6,263 bases of DNA from Actinomycetota bacterium (GTDB lineage Bacteria; Actinomycetota; Acidimicrobiia; Acidimicrobiales; Iamiaceae): positions 1-6,263 of the forward strand of contig JADGOP010000150.1 of the NCBI GenBank assembly GCA_017882935.1. The letters run 5' to 3'. Below the pieces are notes generated by a model that saw only the letters and a list, made by a program, of their open reading frames with translations, was not told where the DNA came from and searched no databases. The translations under genes were made by a program, and so were the position numbers. This document shows positions 1 to 5,983 of the stretch, one piece after another (the stretch's first letter is position 1; each line of letters begins with the position of its first letter).

Positions 1-1
1 G

Positions 2-97
2 ATGCGGTCGCGCAGGATGCTGCCCGTGGTGGTCGTCGCGCTCGTGCTCGTGGCCACGGCCCAGCTCGCCGCCACGCGCCCGGCGCGGGCCTCGGCC
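2..97 (+). other. Signal peptide of the S8 protease
   Basis: A basic N-terminus (MRSRR) is followed by a hydrophobic core rich in Val, Leu and Ala (residues 6-24) and an Ala-rich C-region with AxA cleavage sites after Ala30 or Ala32. This is a classical Sec signal peptide by eye. There is no twin-arginine motif of the Tat type and no lipobox cysteine. Confidence 0.8.
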
Positions 98-3000
98 CGG
101 ATCGGGCCCGCCTCGTCCACGTGGGTTCCCGGCGATCCGCTCTCGTGCTCGTCGTGGCGCTACGGCGCCGCCGACGAGCCGGCCTCGCTCCCGGGCGAGT
201 TCGACCGCAACAACTACAAGCGCACGTCACTGCGCGACCCCAACCCCGCGCTGTCCGGTTCGCCCCAGAACCTGTGCGGGCAGAAGGGCTCGGCCGTCGA
301 CCTGGCGTGGGGGCTCACCGAGGGCAGCCCCGCGGTGAGCATCGCGGTGCTCGACTCGGGGATCCGGTGGCGCGACCACAACTCGATGGTGGAGCTGGCG
401 ACGAAGGCCCACATCAACCTCGGCGAGGCCCAGCCGCCCTGCTACCCGGTGGTGGCCGACGGCGACTGCAACCACGACGGCGTCTTCAACATCACCGACT
501 TCGGCTCGATCCCCGACCTCAACGGGAATGGCATCGCCGACCCCGAGGACCTCATCCTCAGCCCCACGTACAACAACCACGTCGACGACGACCACAACGG
601 CTACGTCGACGACATCTCGGGCTGGGACTTCCTCTACGGCGACAACGACCCGCTCGACACCGTCGACTACGGGCACGGCACGGGTGAGGCGAAGGACTCC
701 ACGGCCGCGGCCAACGGCACAGGTGACGTGGGCGTGTGCGCCTCGTGCCAGTTCCTGCCGGTGCGCGTGGGCGACTCGTTCATCGCCGATGGCGGCCGCT
801 TCGCCGCGGGTGTGCTCTTCGCGCTCGACTCGGGCGCGGGGGTCATCCAGGAGGCGCTGGGCGCGCTCAACAACCCGCGGCAGGCCCAGGCGGCGATCGA
901 CGCGGCCTACCGCCGGAACGTGGTGGTGGTGGCGTCGATGGCCGACGAGGCGTCGAAGCACCCGAACCTCCCCGCGTCGCTCGAGCACACCCTCGCCGTG
1001 AACTCGGTGACCGAGAAGACCAGCAACCCCCTCGGTGGCGGGTCCGTGCAGGGCTACCTGGCGCTCAACGGCTGCACGAACTTCGGCGGCCACACCTTCG
1101 TCAGCGTGCCGTCCGACAGCTGCTCCTCGGAGGCGACCGGCATCGCGTCGGGCATGGTGGGCCTCGTCGAGAGCTACGCGCGCCACCTGCACGTCACCCT
1201 CACGGCCAACGAGGTGATGCAGATCGTGCGCTCGACCGCCGACGACGTCGACTTCTCCACGCCGAACGCCGTCGACCCGGCCAACAACTTCGGCACGCCC
1301 ACCGGCAACCCGCTCATCGACACCGTGCGCTATCCCAGCACCAAGGGCTGGGACGCCACCTTCGGGTACGGCCGCGTGAACGCCTACGAGATGGTGAAGG
1401 CGGTGCGCGACGGCCGCATCCCGCCCGAGGCGATGATCGACGGCCCCAGCTGGTTCGACGTGCTGCCGGCCACGGGCACCGTGCCGGTCACCGGTCGCGT
1501 CGCCGCACCGCGCGCCACCTCGTACGACTACCGCGTCGAGTGGGCTCCTGGCCTCCAGCCGCCGCTCTACCCGGCCACCGATCACTGGACCAGCATCGGT
1601 GGGGGATCGGGGCTCACCGCGGCCCGGTCGGGCACCCTGGCGACGCTCGACCTGGCGGCGGTCGCCGCGGCGCTGCCCGCCAACGCCACCGGCACACCCG
1701 TCGACGCCTCCAACCACGACCGGCCCGACGAGGAGCGCTTCTCGGTGCGGCTGCGCGTCGTGGTCACCGCGCATGGCGGCGACGGTGACGGGCTGACGGG
1801 CGAGATGCAGAAGCAGGTGTTCGTCCACGACGATCCCGACCTGGCGTCCGGCTTCCCGCTGAAGATCCCCGGCGTCAGCGTGTCGAGCCCCCGCTTCGTC
1901 GACCTCCTGCGCGACGGCCGCACCGAGATGCTCGTGGCGACCGCCGACGGCGAGATCCACGCCTACCTGCCGAACTTGTCGGAGCTGCCCGGCTTCCCGC
2001 TGCTGGCCGACGCCTCGTCGTGGTGGCCCGGCGGGTCACCGACGGCCGCGGCCGACGGCATCCCCGTGCACCGCGGCGCCTTCATGGTCGGCGCGCCCGC
2101 CGTGGGCGACCTCAACCGTGACGGTCACCTCGAGGTCGTCGACACCGACCTCGACGGCCACGTGTACGTGTGGTCCGCCACCGGCACCCGCCTCGCCACC
2201 ATGTCGGTCGACCCCGCCTACTCGCGCGACCGGCCCGACTCGCAGGACCAGTACAACCGCACGCTCCCGGGCTTCGCGAGCTCGCCCTCCCTCGGCGATC
2301 TCGACGGCGACGGCAAGCTCGAGATCGTGGCCGGATCGCTCGACCGCCACCTCTACGCCTGGCATGCCGACGGCACGCCCGTGGCGGGCTTCCCCGTGCT
2401 CCTCGTCGACCCGGCCAAGGTGCAGGCGGTCGACCCCACGAGCCACAAGGTCACCTTCACACCCGGATCCGGCGTGCGCGAGGGCGGCGAGATCGTGGCC
2501 ACCCCCACCGTCGTCGACGTGAACGGCGACGGGAAGCCCGAGATCGTGGTGGGCGCGCAGGAGGAGTACGTGGAGACGCCCAACGTGGGCGACGGCGCGG
2601 GAGTGCTCGCGCTCCTCAACGCCTCGGGGCAGCCCGGCAACACCCGCCTCTACGTGGTGGCGCACGACGGCACGAACGCGCACAACCCCGACACCTCGGC
2701 GGCCCACCCCGACGAGCAGGCCTACCTCCCCGGCTGGCCGGCGAAGCTGAGCATGCTGTCGACGGGGCTGCTGCCGACCATCGGGAACGGTGTCGCCATG
2801 CAGGCGGCGGTCGGCGACGTCGACGCCGCGCATCCCGGTCCCGAGATCGTGGCCGTGTCGGCCGCGGGCACGGTGTACGTGCTCGACGCGGCCGGGCACA
2901 GCGTCTACGGGTCGACGCCCAGCGGCGACCTGCCGGTGCTGTGGGCGGGCGGCCTGGCCCTCGAGAACGCCGGGCTGTTCGGCGCCAACCGCAACTCCAA

Positions 3001-3814
3001 CGACCTCGTGGCGTCGGTCGTGGGCTTCGCCGGGCCGTCCATCGGCGAGCTGAGCGGGGGCGGCGCCAAGGAGCTCGCCGCGCCGACCCTCGGCATCACC
3101 CGCCTGATCGACCTCCTCGCGCCCGACCTCCAGCTCCCGAACGACGACCAGGTGTCGGCCTGGGACGGCGCCACCGGGCGCCCGTTGCCCGGCTTCCCGC
3201 AGGCCACGGCCGACCTGTCGTTCTTCGTTGCGCCGGCGATCGCCGACCTCGACGGCGACGGGCACAACGAGGTGATCTCCGGCAACAGCCTCTACACCCT
3301 GACCGCGTTCGACGCGAACGGCGACGCCCCGGCGGGCTGGCCGAAGCTCACCGGCGGGTGGAGCATCGGCACGCCCGCCGTGGGTGACTGGGACGGCGAC
3401 GGCACGCTCGAGGTCGCGCAGCAGACCCGCCAGGGCACGCTGTTCGTGTGGCGCGCCGGGGGCACGGCCGCACCGGCCTGGGGCTCGTACGGCTGCGACA
3501 GCTACAACTCCGGCGCCTGCGTCGACACCGCGGCCGCCTCGCTGCCCACCACGACCACAACCACCTCGGTGGCCCCGACGACCACCGCTCCCTCGAGCAC
3601 GGCGCCTCCCACCACCACGGGCTCGGGCAGCAGCACCACGGCCGCGCCTGCAGCGGCGGCTGCCGCCGACACCGGGTCGGGTGGTTCGTCCGACAGCGGG
3701 CTGCTGCCGTTCACCGGAGCGACCCTGGGCGGGGTGATCGTCGCCGCCCTGGTGCTGCTCGGCGCGGGGTGGGTCCTCCTCGCCGCGCGGCGCCGCCGCA
3801 CCGGGCTGTCCTAG
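2..3814 (+). CDS. Secreted S8-family (subtilisin-like) protease with FG-GAP/VCBS beta-propeller and LPXTG cell-wall anchor
   Basis: This is a predicted extracellular serine peptidase of 1270 residues, probably fixed to the cell wall. In order it has a signal peptide (1-32), the S8 domain (about 98-468, ending in the typical FGYGRVNA), a beta-rich linker (about 475-610), a propeller of FG-GAP/VCBS-like repeats (about 612-1154), a Thr/Ser/Pro/Ala stalk (1179-1232), LPFTG (1235-1239), a membrane helix (1241-1262) and RRRR. Candidate catalytic residues are Asp118 (AVLDSG), His225 (GHGT) and Ser376 (CSSEATG). The Ser motif is far from the usual GTSMAAP, and the oxyanion Asn appears replaced in VVVASMADE (311-316). 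Ten cysteines, including C246xxC249, suggest disulfides. The ATG at 2 precedes a good signal peptide, but the window begins here, so its RBS and any earlier start cannot be seen; ATG at 17 is an alternative. The S8 fold is secure; activity and substrate are not known. Confidence 0.9.
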   Translation: MRSRRMLPVVVVALVLVATAQLAATRPARASARIGPASSTWVPGDPLSCSSWRYGAADEPASLPGEFDRNNYKRTSLRDPNPALSGSPQNLCGQKGSAVDLAWGLTEGSPAVSIAVLDSGIRWRDHNSMVELATKAHINLGEAQPPCYPVVADGDCNHDGVFNITDFGSIPDLNGNGIADPEDLILSPTYNNHVDDDHNGYVDDISGWDFLYGDNDPLDTVDYGHGTGEAKDSTAAANGTGDVGVCASCQFLPVRVGDSFIADGGRFAAGVLFALDSGAGVIQEALGALNNPRQAQAAIDAAYRRNVVVVASMADEASKHPNLPASLEHTLAVNSVTEKTSNPLGGGSVQGYLALNGCTNFGGHTFVSVPSDSCSSEATGIASGMVGLVESYARHLHVTLTANEVMQIVRSTADDVDFSTPNAVDPANNFGTPTGNPLIDTVRYPSTKGWDATFGYGRVNAYEMVKAVRDGRIPPEAMIDGPSWFDVLPATGTVPVTGRVAAPRATSYDYRVEWAPGLQPPLYPATDHWTSIGGGSGLTAARSGTLATLDLAAVAAALPANATGTPVDASNHDRPDEERFSVRLRVVVTAHGGDGDGLTGEMQKQVFVHDDPDLASGFPLKIPGVSVSSPRFVDLLRDGRTEMLVATADGEIHAYLPNLSELPGFPLLADASSWWPGGSPTAAADGIPVHRGAFMVGAPAVGDLNRDGHLEVVDTDLDGHVYVWSATGTRLATMSVDPAYSRDRPDSQDQYNRTLPGFASSPSLGDLDGDGKLEIVAGSLDRHLYAWHADGTPVAGFPVLLVDPAKVQAVDPTSHKVTFTPGSGVREGGEIVATPTVVDVNGDGKPEIVVGAQEEYVETPNVGDGAGVLALLNASGQPGNTRLYVVAHDGTNAHNPDTSAAHPDEQAYLPGWPAKLSMLSTGLLPTIGNGVAMQAAVGDVDAAHPGPEIVAVSAAGTVYVLDAAGHSVYGSTPSGDLPVLWAGGLALENAGLFGANRNSNDLVASVVGFAGPSIGELSGGGAKELAAPTLGITRLIDLLAPDLQLPNDDQVSAWDGATGRPLPGFPQATADLSFFVAPAIADLDGDGHNEVISGNSLYTLTAFDANGDAPAGWPKLTGGWSIGTPAVGDWDGDGTLEVAQQTRQGTLFVWRAGGTAAPAWGSYGCDSYNSGACVDTAAASLPTTTTTTSVAPTTTAPSSTAPPTTTGSGSSTTAAPAAAAAADTGSGGSSDSGLLPFTGATLGGVIVAALVLLGAGWVLLAARRRRTGLS
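464..631 (+). other. Calcium-loop-rich insertion between catalytic Asp and His of the protease
   Basis: Residues 155-166 and 172-183 both fit the dockerin/EF-hand loop spacing, with acidic or Asn side chains at loop positions 1, 3, 5, 9 and 12 and Gly at 6: D155, N157, D159, G160, N163, D166, and D172, N174, N176, G177, D180, D183. A third stretch (195-210, DDDHNGYVDDISGWDF) is the DDxxNGYVDDxxGWxF element common in secreted subtilases. Only five residues separate the first two loops, too few for a normal dockerin, so a thrombospondin-3-like calcium-stabilised insert is more likely. Calcium binding is inferred from the pattern. Confidence 0.7.
1835..3463 (+). other. FG-GAP/VCBS-type beta-propeller region of the protease
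   Basis: About eight repeat units can be seen, starting near residues 632, 701, 764, 837, 937, 1013, 1080 and 1127. The best ones carry a calcium loop followed by E-[IV]-V, for example DLNRDGHLEV, DLDGDGKLEI, DVNGDGKPEI, DLDGDGHNEV and DWDGDGTLEV. Most are followed by a strand such as VYVW, LYAW or LFVW. A GFP or GWP turn recurs between blades (SGFPL, LPGFP, VAGFP, LPGWP, AGWPK). The units near 632, 937 and 1013 lack most calcium ligands. In other proteins this fold mediates binding or adhesion; the ligand here is unknown. Confidence 0.85.
3536..3697 (+). other. Low-complexity Thr/Ser/Pro/Ala stalk
   Basis: Residues 1179-1232 consist almost only of Thr, Ser, Pro, Ala and Gly, including a run of six Thr and a run of six Ala. 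It lies between the last propeller blade, with its Cys1165/Cys1173 pair, and the LPFTG signal, where wall-anchored proteins carry a wall-spanning spacer. The Thr/Ser content would allow O-glycosylation, but this is inference. Confidence 0.75.
3704..3811 (+). other. LPXTG-type sortase sorting signal (LPFTG, helix, Arg tail)
   Basis: The C-terminus has the three standard parts in order: LPFTG at residues 1235-1239, a hydrophobic helix at 1241-1262 and RRRR at 1263-1266. A class A or E type sortase would cut between Thr1238 and Gly1239 and join the protein to peptidoglycan. No sortase gene lies in this window. Confidence 0.85.
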
Positions 3815-3818
3815 CCCG
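3802..3818. terminator. Stem-loop across the convergent stop codons, candidate bidirectional terminator
   Basis: CGGGCT (3802-3807) pairs perfectly with AGCCCG (3813-3818) around a five-base loop (GTCCT). The stem contains parts of both stop codons: TAG of the protease at 3812-3814 and, on the other strand, TAG of the lipoprotein at 3813-3811. No T-run follows on either strand, so the structure is not a canonical intrinsic terminator. GC-rich actinobacteria often use hairpins without a T-run. Confidence 0.4.
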
Positions 3819-4614
3819 CTGTCTCGAGCGAGTAGCTGTTCATGAGGTCGTCCTGGATCACGGTCGCGTCACGGGTGGTGGTGACGATCCGGAGCGGCGC
3901 GGTGAGCGTGCGCGGCCGATAGGTCCAGCCGCTCGGGAGCTTCAGGCTGCTGCCGAGCCTACTCAGCCCGGCCTGGTCGAGCGTGTGGTCGACCTGTTGG
4001 CTCCAGCTCTGCATCACGTAGGTCGCCCCCTGCGGGTCGTGGAGCTCGTACACGGTGCTGCCCGTGTCGAACGCGAAGACGGTCGCCCGGTCGACGTGGT
4101 GCGGCACGTACTTGGTGGCCACCGCTGCGAGCGGCCCGAGCGCCACGGTGGCTTCGCGGATCATGGCGATGCCGCCGAACACCTTCACGACGCGAGCGCC
4201 CGCGGTGGCCTTGTCGATGCTGTCCATCAGCCAGTAGCGCGGCCCGTTGGGGAGTGCGAGCGGCACGCCTTGCTGGGTGGCGACGGTCTTGGCGTCCAGG
4301 ACGTCCCACTTGGAGGCGGGGCAGGCGTTGAGCGGGTAGGTGTTGTAGACGACGGCGGTCGCATTCGCGGTGGTGGGCCGGACGAGCAGGATCTCGCAGT
4401 ATCGGAGACCCCGCAGGCCGGTGGCCGTCTTGGTCACGGTGGTCGGAGCAGGTGCGGTGGTCGGCGCGGCGCTCGCCTCGGAGGAGCCGGTGACCGCCTT
4501 CGAGCCGGAGCTGCACCCGGCCAGGAGCAGCGCCAGCCCGGCCGCGACCGCGCGGTGGCCCCGGCTCCGGGCCGGTTCTGGCGGGGCGCTGAAGCCTTGC
4601 TGGCGGTGCGACAT
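3811..4614 (-). CDS. Putative lipoprotein of unknown function
   Basis: The protein has 267 residues. A 21-residue hydrophilic, Arg-containing N-region and a hydrophobic core (AVAAGLALLLAGC) lead to a lipobox L31-A32-G33-C34, so Cys34 should be lipidated and the protein held on the outer face of the membrane. A Ser/Ala/Thr/Pro linker (35-64) follows, then a folded domain of about 200 residues with RYCEILLV (71-78), VYNTYPLNACP (89-99), NGPRYWLMDSI (123-133), LPSGW (226-230) and VIQDDLMNSY (252-261). Cys73 and Cys98 could form a disulfide. I do not recognise a named family; the well-defined motifs suggest a conserved uncharacterised one. The start is set by GGAGG five bases upstream and by the signal peptide; the open frame runs 98 codons further but would overlap the divergent gene. 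It is convergent with the protease gene, sharing four bases. Confidence 0.85.
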   Translation of the reverse strand: MSHRQQGFSAPPEPARSRGHRAVAAGLALLLAGCSSGSKAVTGSSEASAAPTTAPAPTTVTKTATGLRGLRYCEILLVRPTTANATAVVYNTYPLNACPASKWDVLDAKTVATQQGVPLALPNGPRYWLMDSIDKATAGARVVKVFGGIAMIREATVALGPLAAVATKYVPHHVDRATVFAFDTGSTVYELHDPQGATYVMQSWSQQVDHTLDQAGLSRLGSSLKLPSGWTYRPRTLTAPLRIVTTTRDATVIQDDLMNSYSLETAG

Positions 4615-4619
4615 CGTGG

Positions 4620-4624
4620 CCTCC
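4620..4624 (-). promoter_or_regulatory. Ribosome binding site of the lipoprotein gene
   Basis: On the minus strand GGAGG lies five bases before the ATG at 4614. It fixes the start at MSHRQQ rather than at the ATG of the longer open frame, 98 codons upstream. Confidence 0.75.
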
Positions 4625-4650
4625 GAGGTGGCGGGCGAGGGGCGCGCGGC

Positions 4651-4679
4651 ACCGTAAGTTCTGACAGTAAATGTGTCAA
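4651..4679 (-). promoter_or_regulatory. Sigma-70-type promoter of the lipoprotein gene
   Basis: On the minus strand there is a perfect -35 box TTGACA (4679-4674), a 17-base spacer and a -10 box TACGGT (4656-4651), which keeps the key T1, A2 and T6 of TATAAT. Transcription would start near 4644, giving a leader of about 30 bases that contains the GGAGG site. The surrounding stretch is much more AT-rich than its neighbours. Confidence 0.65.
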
Positions 4680-4689
4680 ATAATACGCG
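4661..4689 (+). promoter_or_regulatory. Possible rightward promoter overlapping the leftward one
   Basis: CTGACA (4661-4666), a 17-base spacer and TACGCG (4684-4689) would read toward the DUF1611 gene. The -35 box is good, but the -10 box lacks the conserved final T. A competing candidate is TACGCT at 4729-4734 (in the context GGTACGCT), which has a better -10 but no recognisable -35. Either could start the operon; the first implies a leader of about 140 bases and the second about 94. Confidence 0.3.
4662..4678. promoter_or_regulatory. Inverted repeat TGACA-N7-TGTCA, possible operator or paired -35 boxes
   Basis: TGACA (4662-4666) and TGTCA (4674-4678) form a perfect five-base inverted repeat with a seven-base gap. 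The right arm is the -35 box of the lipoprotein promoter read on the minus strand. The left arm is CTGACA, a 5-of-6 -35 match facing the other way. It could be a repressor site or simply two facing promoters; the sequence does not decide. Confidence 0.35.
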
Positions 4690-4747
4690 GTGGTGGCGTG
4701 CCCGAAGGGCTCGCGACCCCCGACGCGGTACGCTGGGATCTTCCGTT

Positions 4748-4758
4748 CCACTTAGTGG
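4748..4758. repeat. Palindrome CCACTTAGTGG in the leader of the DUF1611 gene
   Basis: Two five-base arms (CCACT and AGTGG) flank one T. If the promoter with -10 at 4729-4734 is used, the palindrome would lie just after the transcription start, where an operator could act. The arms are short, so chance is possible. Confidence 0.3.
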
Positions 4759-4772
4759 GGACCTCTTTCTGT

Positions 4773-4788
4773 GTCCGGCCGTCCGGCC
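4773..4788 (+). repeat. Tandem GTCCGGCC repeat
   Basis: Two exact adjacent copies of the eight-base unit GTCCGGCC lie in the leader of the DUF1611 gene. Each copy contains the palindrome CCGG, so small alternative hairpins are possible. No known riboswitch is recognised in this leader. Confidence 0.45.
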
Positions 4789-4822
4789 GGGGCCATCGGG
4801 TCGCCTCCTCTGAGCCAACGCC

Positions 4823-4828
4823 GAGGAG
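4823..4828 (+). promoter_or_regulatory. Ribosome binding site of the DUF1611 gene
   Basis: GAGGAG ends six bases before the ATG at 4835. It supports that start even though the first 24 or so residues are a Pro/Ala/Thr-rich extension ahead of the conserved domain. Confidence 0.7.
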
Positions 4829-4834
4829 TGCCCC

Positions 4835-5983
4835 ATGTCCGTCACCCCACCCCCTGAACCTGCCGGCGCGAGCGCCCACACGCCCACCGGTGCTCCGGTG
4901 CGCAGCACCGCCGTGGTCTACTGCGAGGCCAACTTCGGGGCCATCGACGGCAAGACGGCCAACGGCCTGGTCCGCCACTCCGAGAAGTACGAGATCCTCT
5001 CGGTCATCGACAGCGAGAAGTCCGGGCTCGACGCCGGCGTGGTGCTCGGCGACAAGCCGAACGGCATCCCGATCTGCGCGGACCTCGCCGATGCGATCGC
5101 CGCTGCCGGGAGCGTCCCCGAGTTCTTCATCTTCGGCATGGCGCCCTCGAGCGGCATGCTCTCGCCCGTCGAGCGCCTGGTGGTGCTCGACGCCATCTCA
5201 CAGGGCATGAGCGTGGTCAACGGACTCCACGAGTTCCTCAACGACGACGCCGAGTTCGCCGCCGCGGCTGCCGTGCACGGGGTCTCGATCCTCGACGTGC
5301 GCCGCCCGCGCGACAAGAAGGACCTGCGCATGTTCAGTGGGCGCATCGCCGGCGTGACCTGCCCTCGCATCGCGGTGCTCGGGACCGACGGCGCCATCGG
5401 CAAGCGCACCACGGCGACGATCCTCACCCAGGCGCTCAACGACCACGGCATCCGCGCCGTGCTCGTCGGCACCGGTCAGACCGGGCTCATCCAGGGCGCC
5501 CGCTACGGCGTGGCCCTCGACGCGATCCCGTGCCAGTTCTGCTCGGGCGAGATGGAGACCGCCGTCGTGGAGGCGTTCGAGGGCGAGCACCCCGACGTGA
5601 TCATCATCGAGGGGCAGGGCGCGCTCAGCCACCCCGCGTACCTCACCTCGAGCTTCATCCTCCGGGGCAGCCGCCCCGACGCGGTGATCCTGCAGCACGC
5701 TCCGGGACGCCTGCAGCTCGGCGACTTCCCCGACGTGCCGATGCCGACGGCCGCCAGCGAGATCAACCTCATCCAGACCTTCGCCGACACCAAGGTCATC
5801 GGCGTCACCATCAACCACGAGAGCCTCACCGACGACGAGGTCACTGCGGCGATCGCGCAGTACGAGCGCGAGCTCGACATCCCGGCCACCGACGCGCTGA
5901 CGCGATCGCCGGACCGCCTCGTGGAGATGGTGTGCCGGGCGTTCCCGGAGCTCGAGCCCAGGCTGGCCGACGCCGCGCGGTGA
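4835..5983 (+). CDS. DUF1611 family protein, D-glutamate N-acetyltransferase DgcN-like
   Basis: The protein has 382 residues and no signal peptide, so it is cytoplasmic. After a disordered Pro/Ala/Thr-rich head (1-24) comes a Rossmann-like N-domain (about 25-165; AVVYCEANFG, then FFIFGMAPSSGML). A P-loop C-domain follows, with GTDGAIGKRTTA (183-194), a Walker A variant resembling that of dethiobiotin synthetase. Further conserved blocks are GTGQTGLIQGARYG (212-225), the Walker B-like VIIIEGQGALSHPAY (255-269) and VILQHAPGR (284-292). These match the DUF1611 family in domain order and length. Its characterised member, DgcN, transfers acetyl from acetyl-CoA to D-glutamate in a marine bacterial D-glutamate pathway. 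Whether this protein uses D-glutamate is inference, but the next gene, a racemase-family enzyme overlapping by four bases, supports D-amino-acid chemistry. Start chosen on GAGGAG at six bases. Confidence 0.88.
   Translation: MSVTPPPEPAGASAHTPTGAPVRSTAVVYCEANFGAIDGKTANGLVRHSEKYEILSVIDSEKSGLDAGVVLGDKPNGIPICADLADAIAAAGSVPEFFIFGMAPSSGMLSPVERLVVLDAISQGMSVVNGLHEFLNDDAEFAAAAAVHGVSILDVRRPRDKKDLRMFSGRIAGVTCPRIAVLGTDGAIGKRTTATILTQALNDHGIRAVLVGTGQTGLIQGARYGVALDAIPCQFCSGEMETAVVEAFEGEHPDVIIIEGQGALSHPAYLTSSFILRGSRPDAVILQHAPGRLQLGDFPDVPMPTAASEINLIQTFADTKVIGVTINHESLTDDEVTAAIAQYERELDIPATDALTRSPDRLVEMVCRAFPELEPRLADAAR

Noticed and set aside
464..550. Genuine dockerin domain for cellulosome assembly.
   Set aside because: The loop spacing matches, but the helix between the loops is missing (five residues only), and the segment lies inside the protease domain, not at the C-terminus.
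227..1960. Long minus-strand open frame of 577 codons opposite the protease gene.
   Set aside because: Its product is dominated by Arg, Val, His, Gly and Asp with no domain. It is the expected shadow of a GC-rich gene, and the plus frame carries clear S8 motifs.
2036..3265. Minus-strand open frame of 409 codons opposite the propeller.
   Set aside because: It mirrors the repeated calcium-loop codons (runs of VAVEV and DVDD-like residues) and has no recognisable fold. The plus frame is certain.
3541..3660. DNA tandem repeat or microsatellite in the Thr-rich stalk.
   Set aside because: Thr codons vary (acc, acg, aca) with no exact repeating unit, so the repetition is at protein level only.
3448..4683. 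Plus-strand open frame of 411 codons covering the end of the protease and the lipoprotein gene.
   Set aside because: It would overlap two better-supported genes, has an Arg/Gly-rich composition and shows no motif.
4615..4834. Small RNA, riboswitch, tRNA or attachment site in the divergent intergenic region.
   Set aside because: No cloverleaf, no known riboswitch core and no integrase-type direct repeat is visible; only promoter-like boxes and short symmetric elements can be supported.
4615..4908. N-terminal extension of the lipoprotein frame to an ATG at 4908.
   Set aside because: It would overlap the start of the DUF1611 gene and the promoter, place the lipobox 131 residues into the protein, and ignore the GGAGG before 4614.
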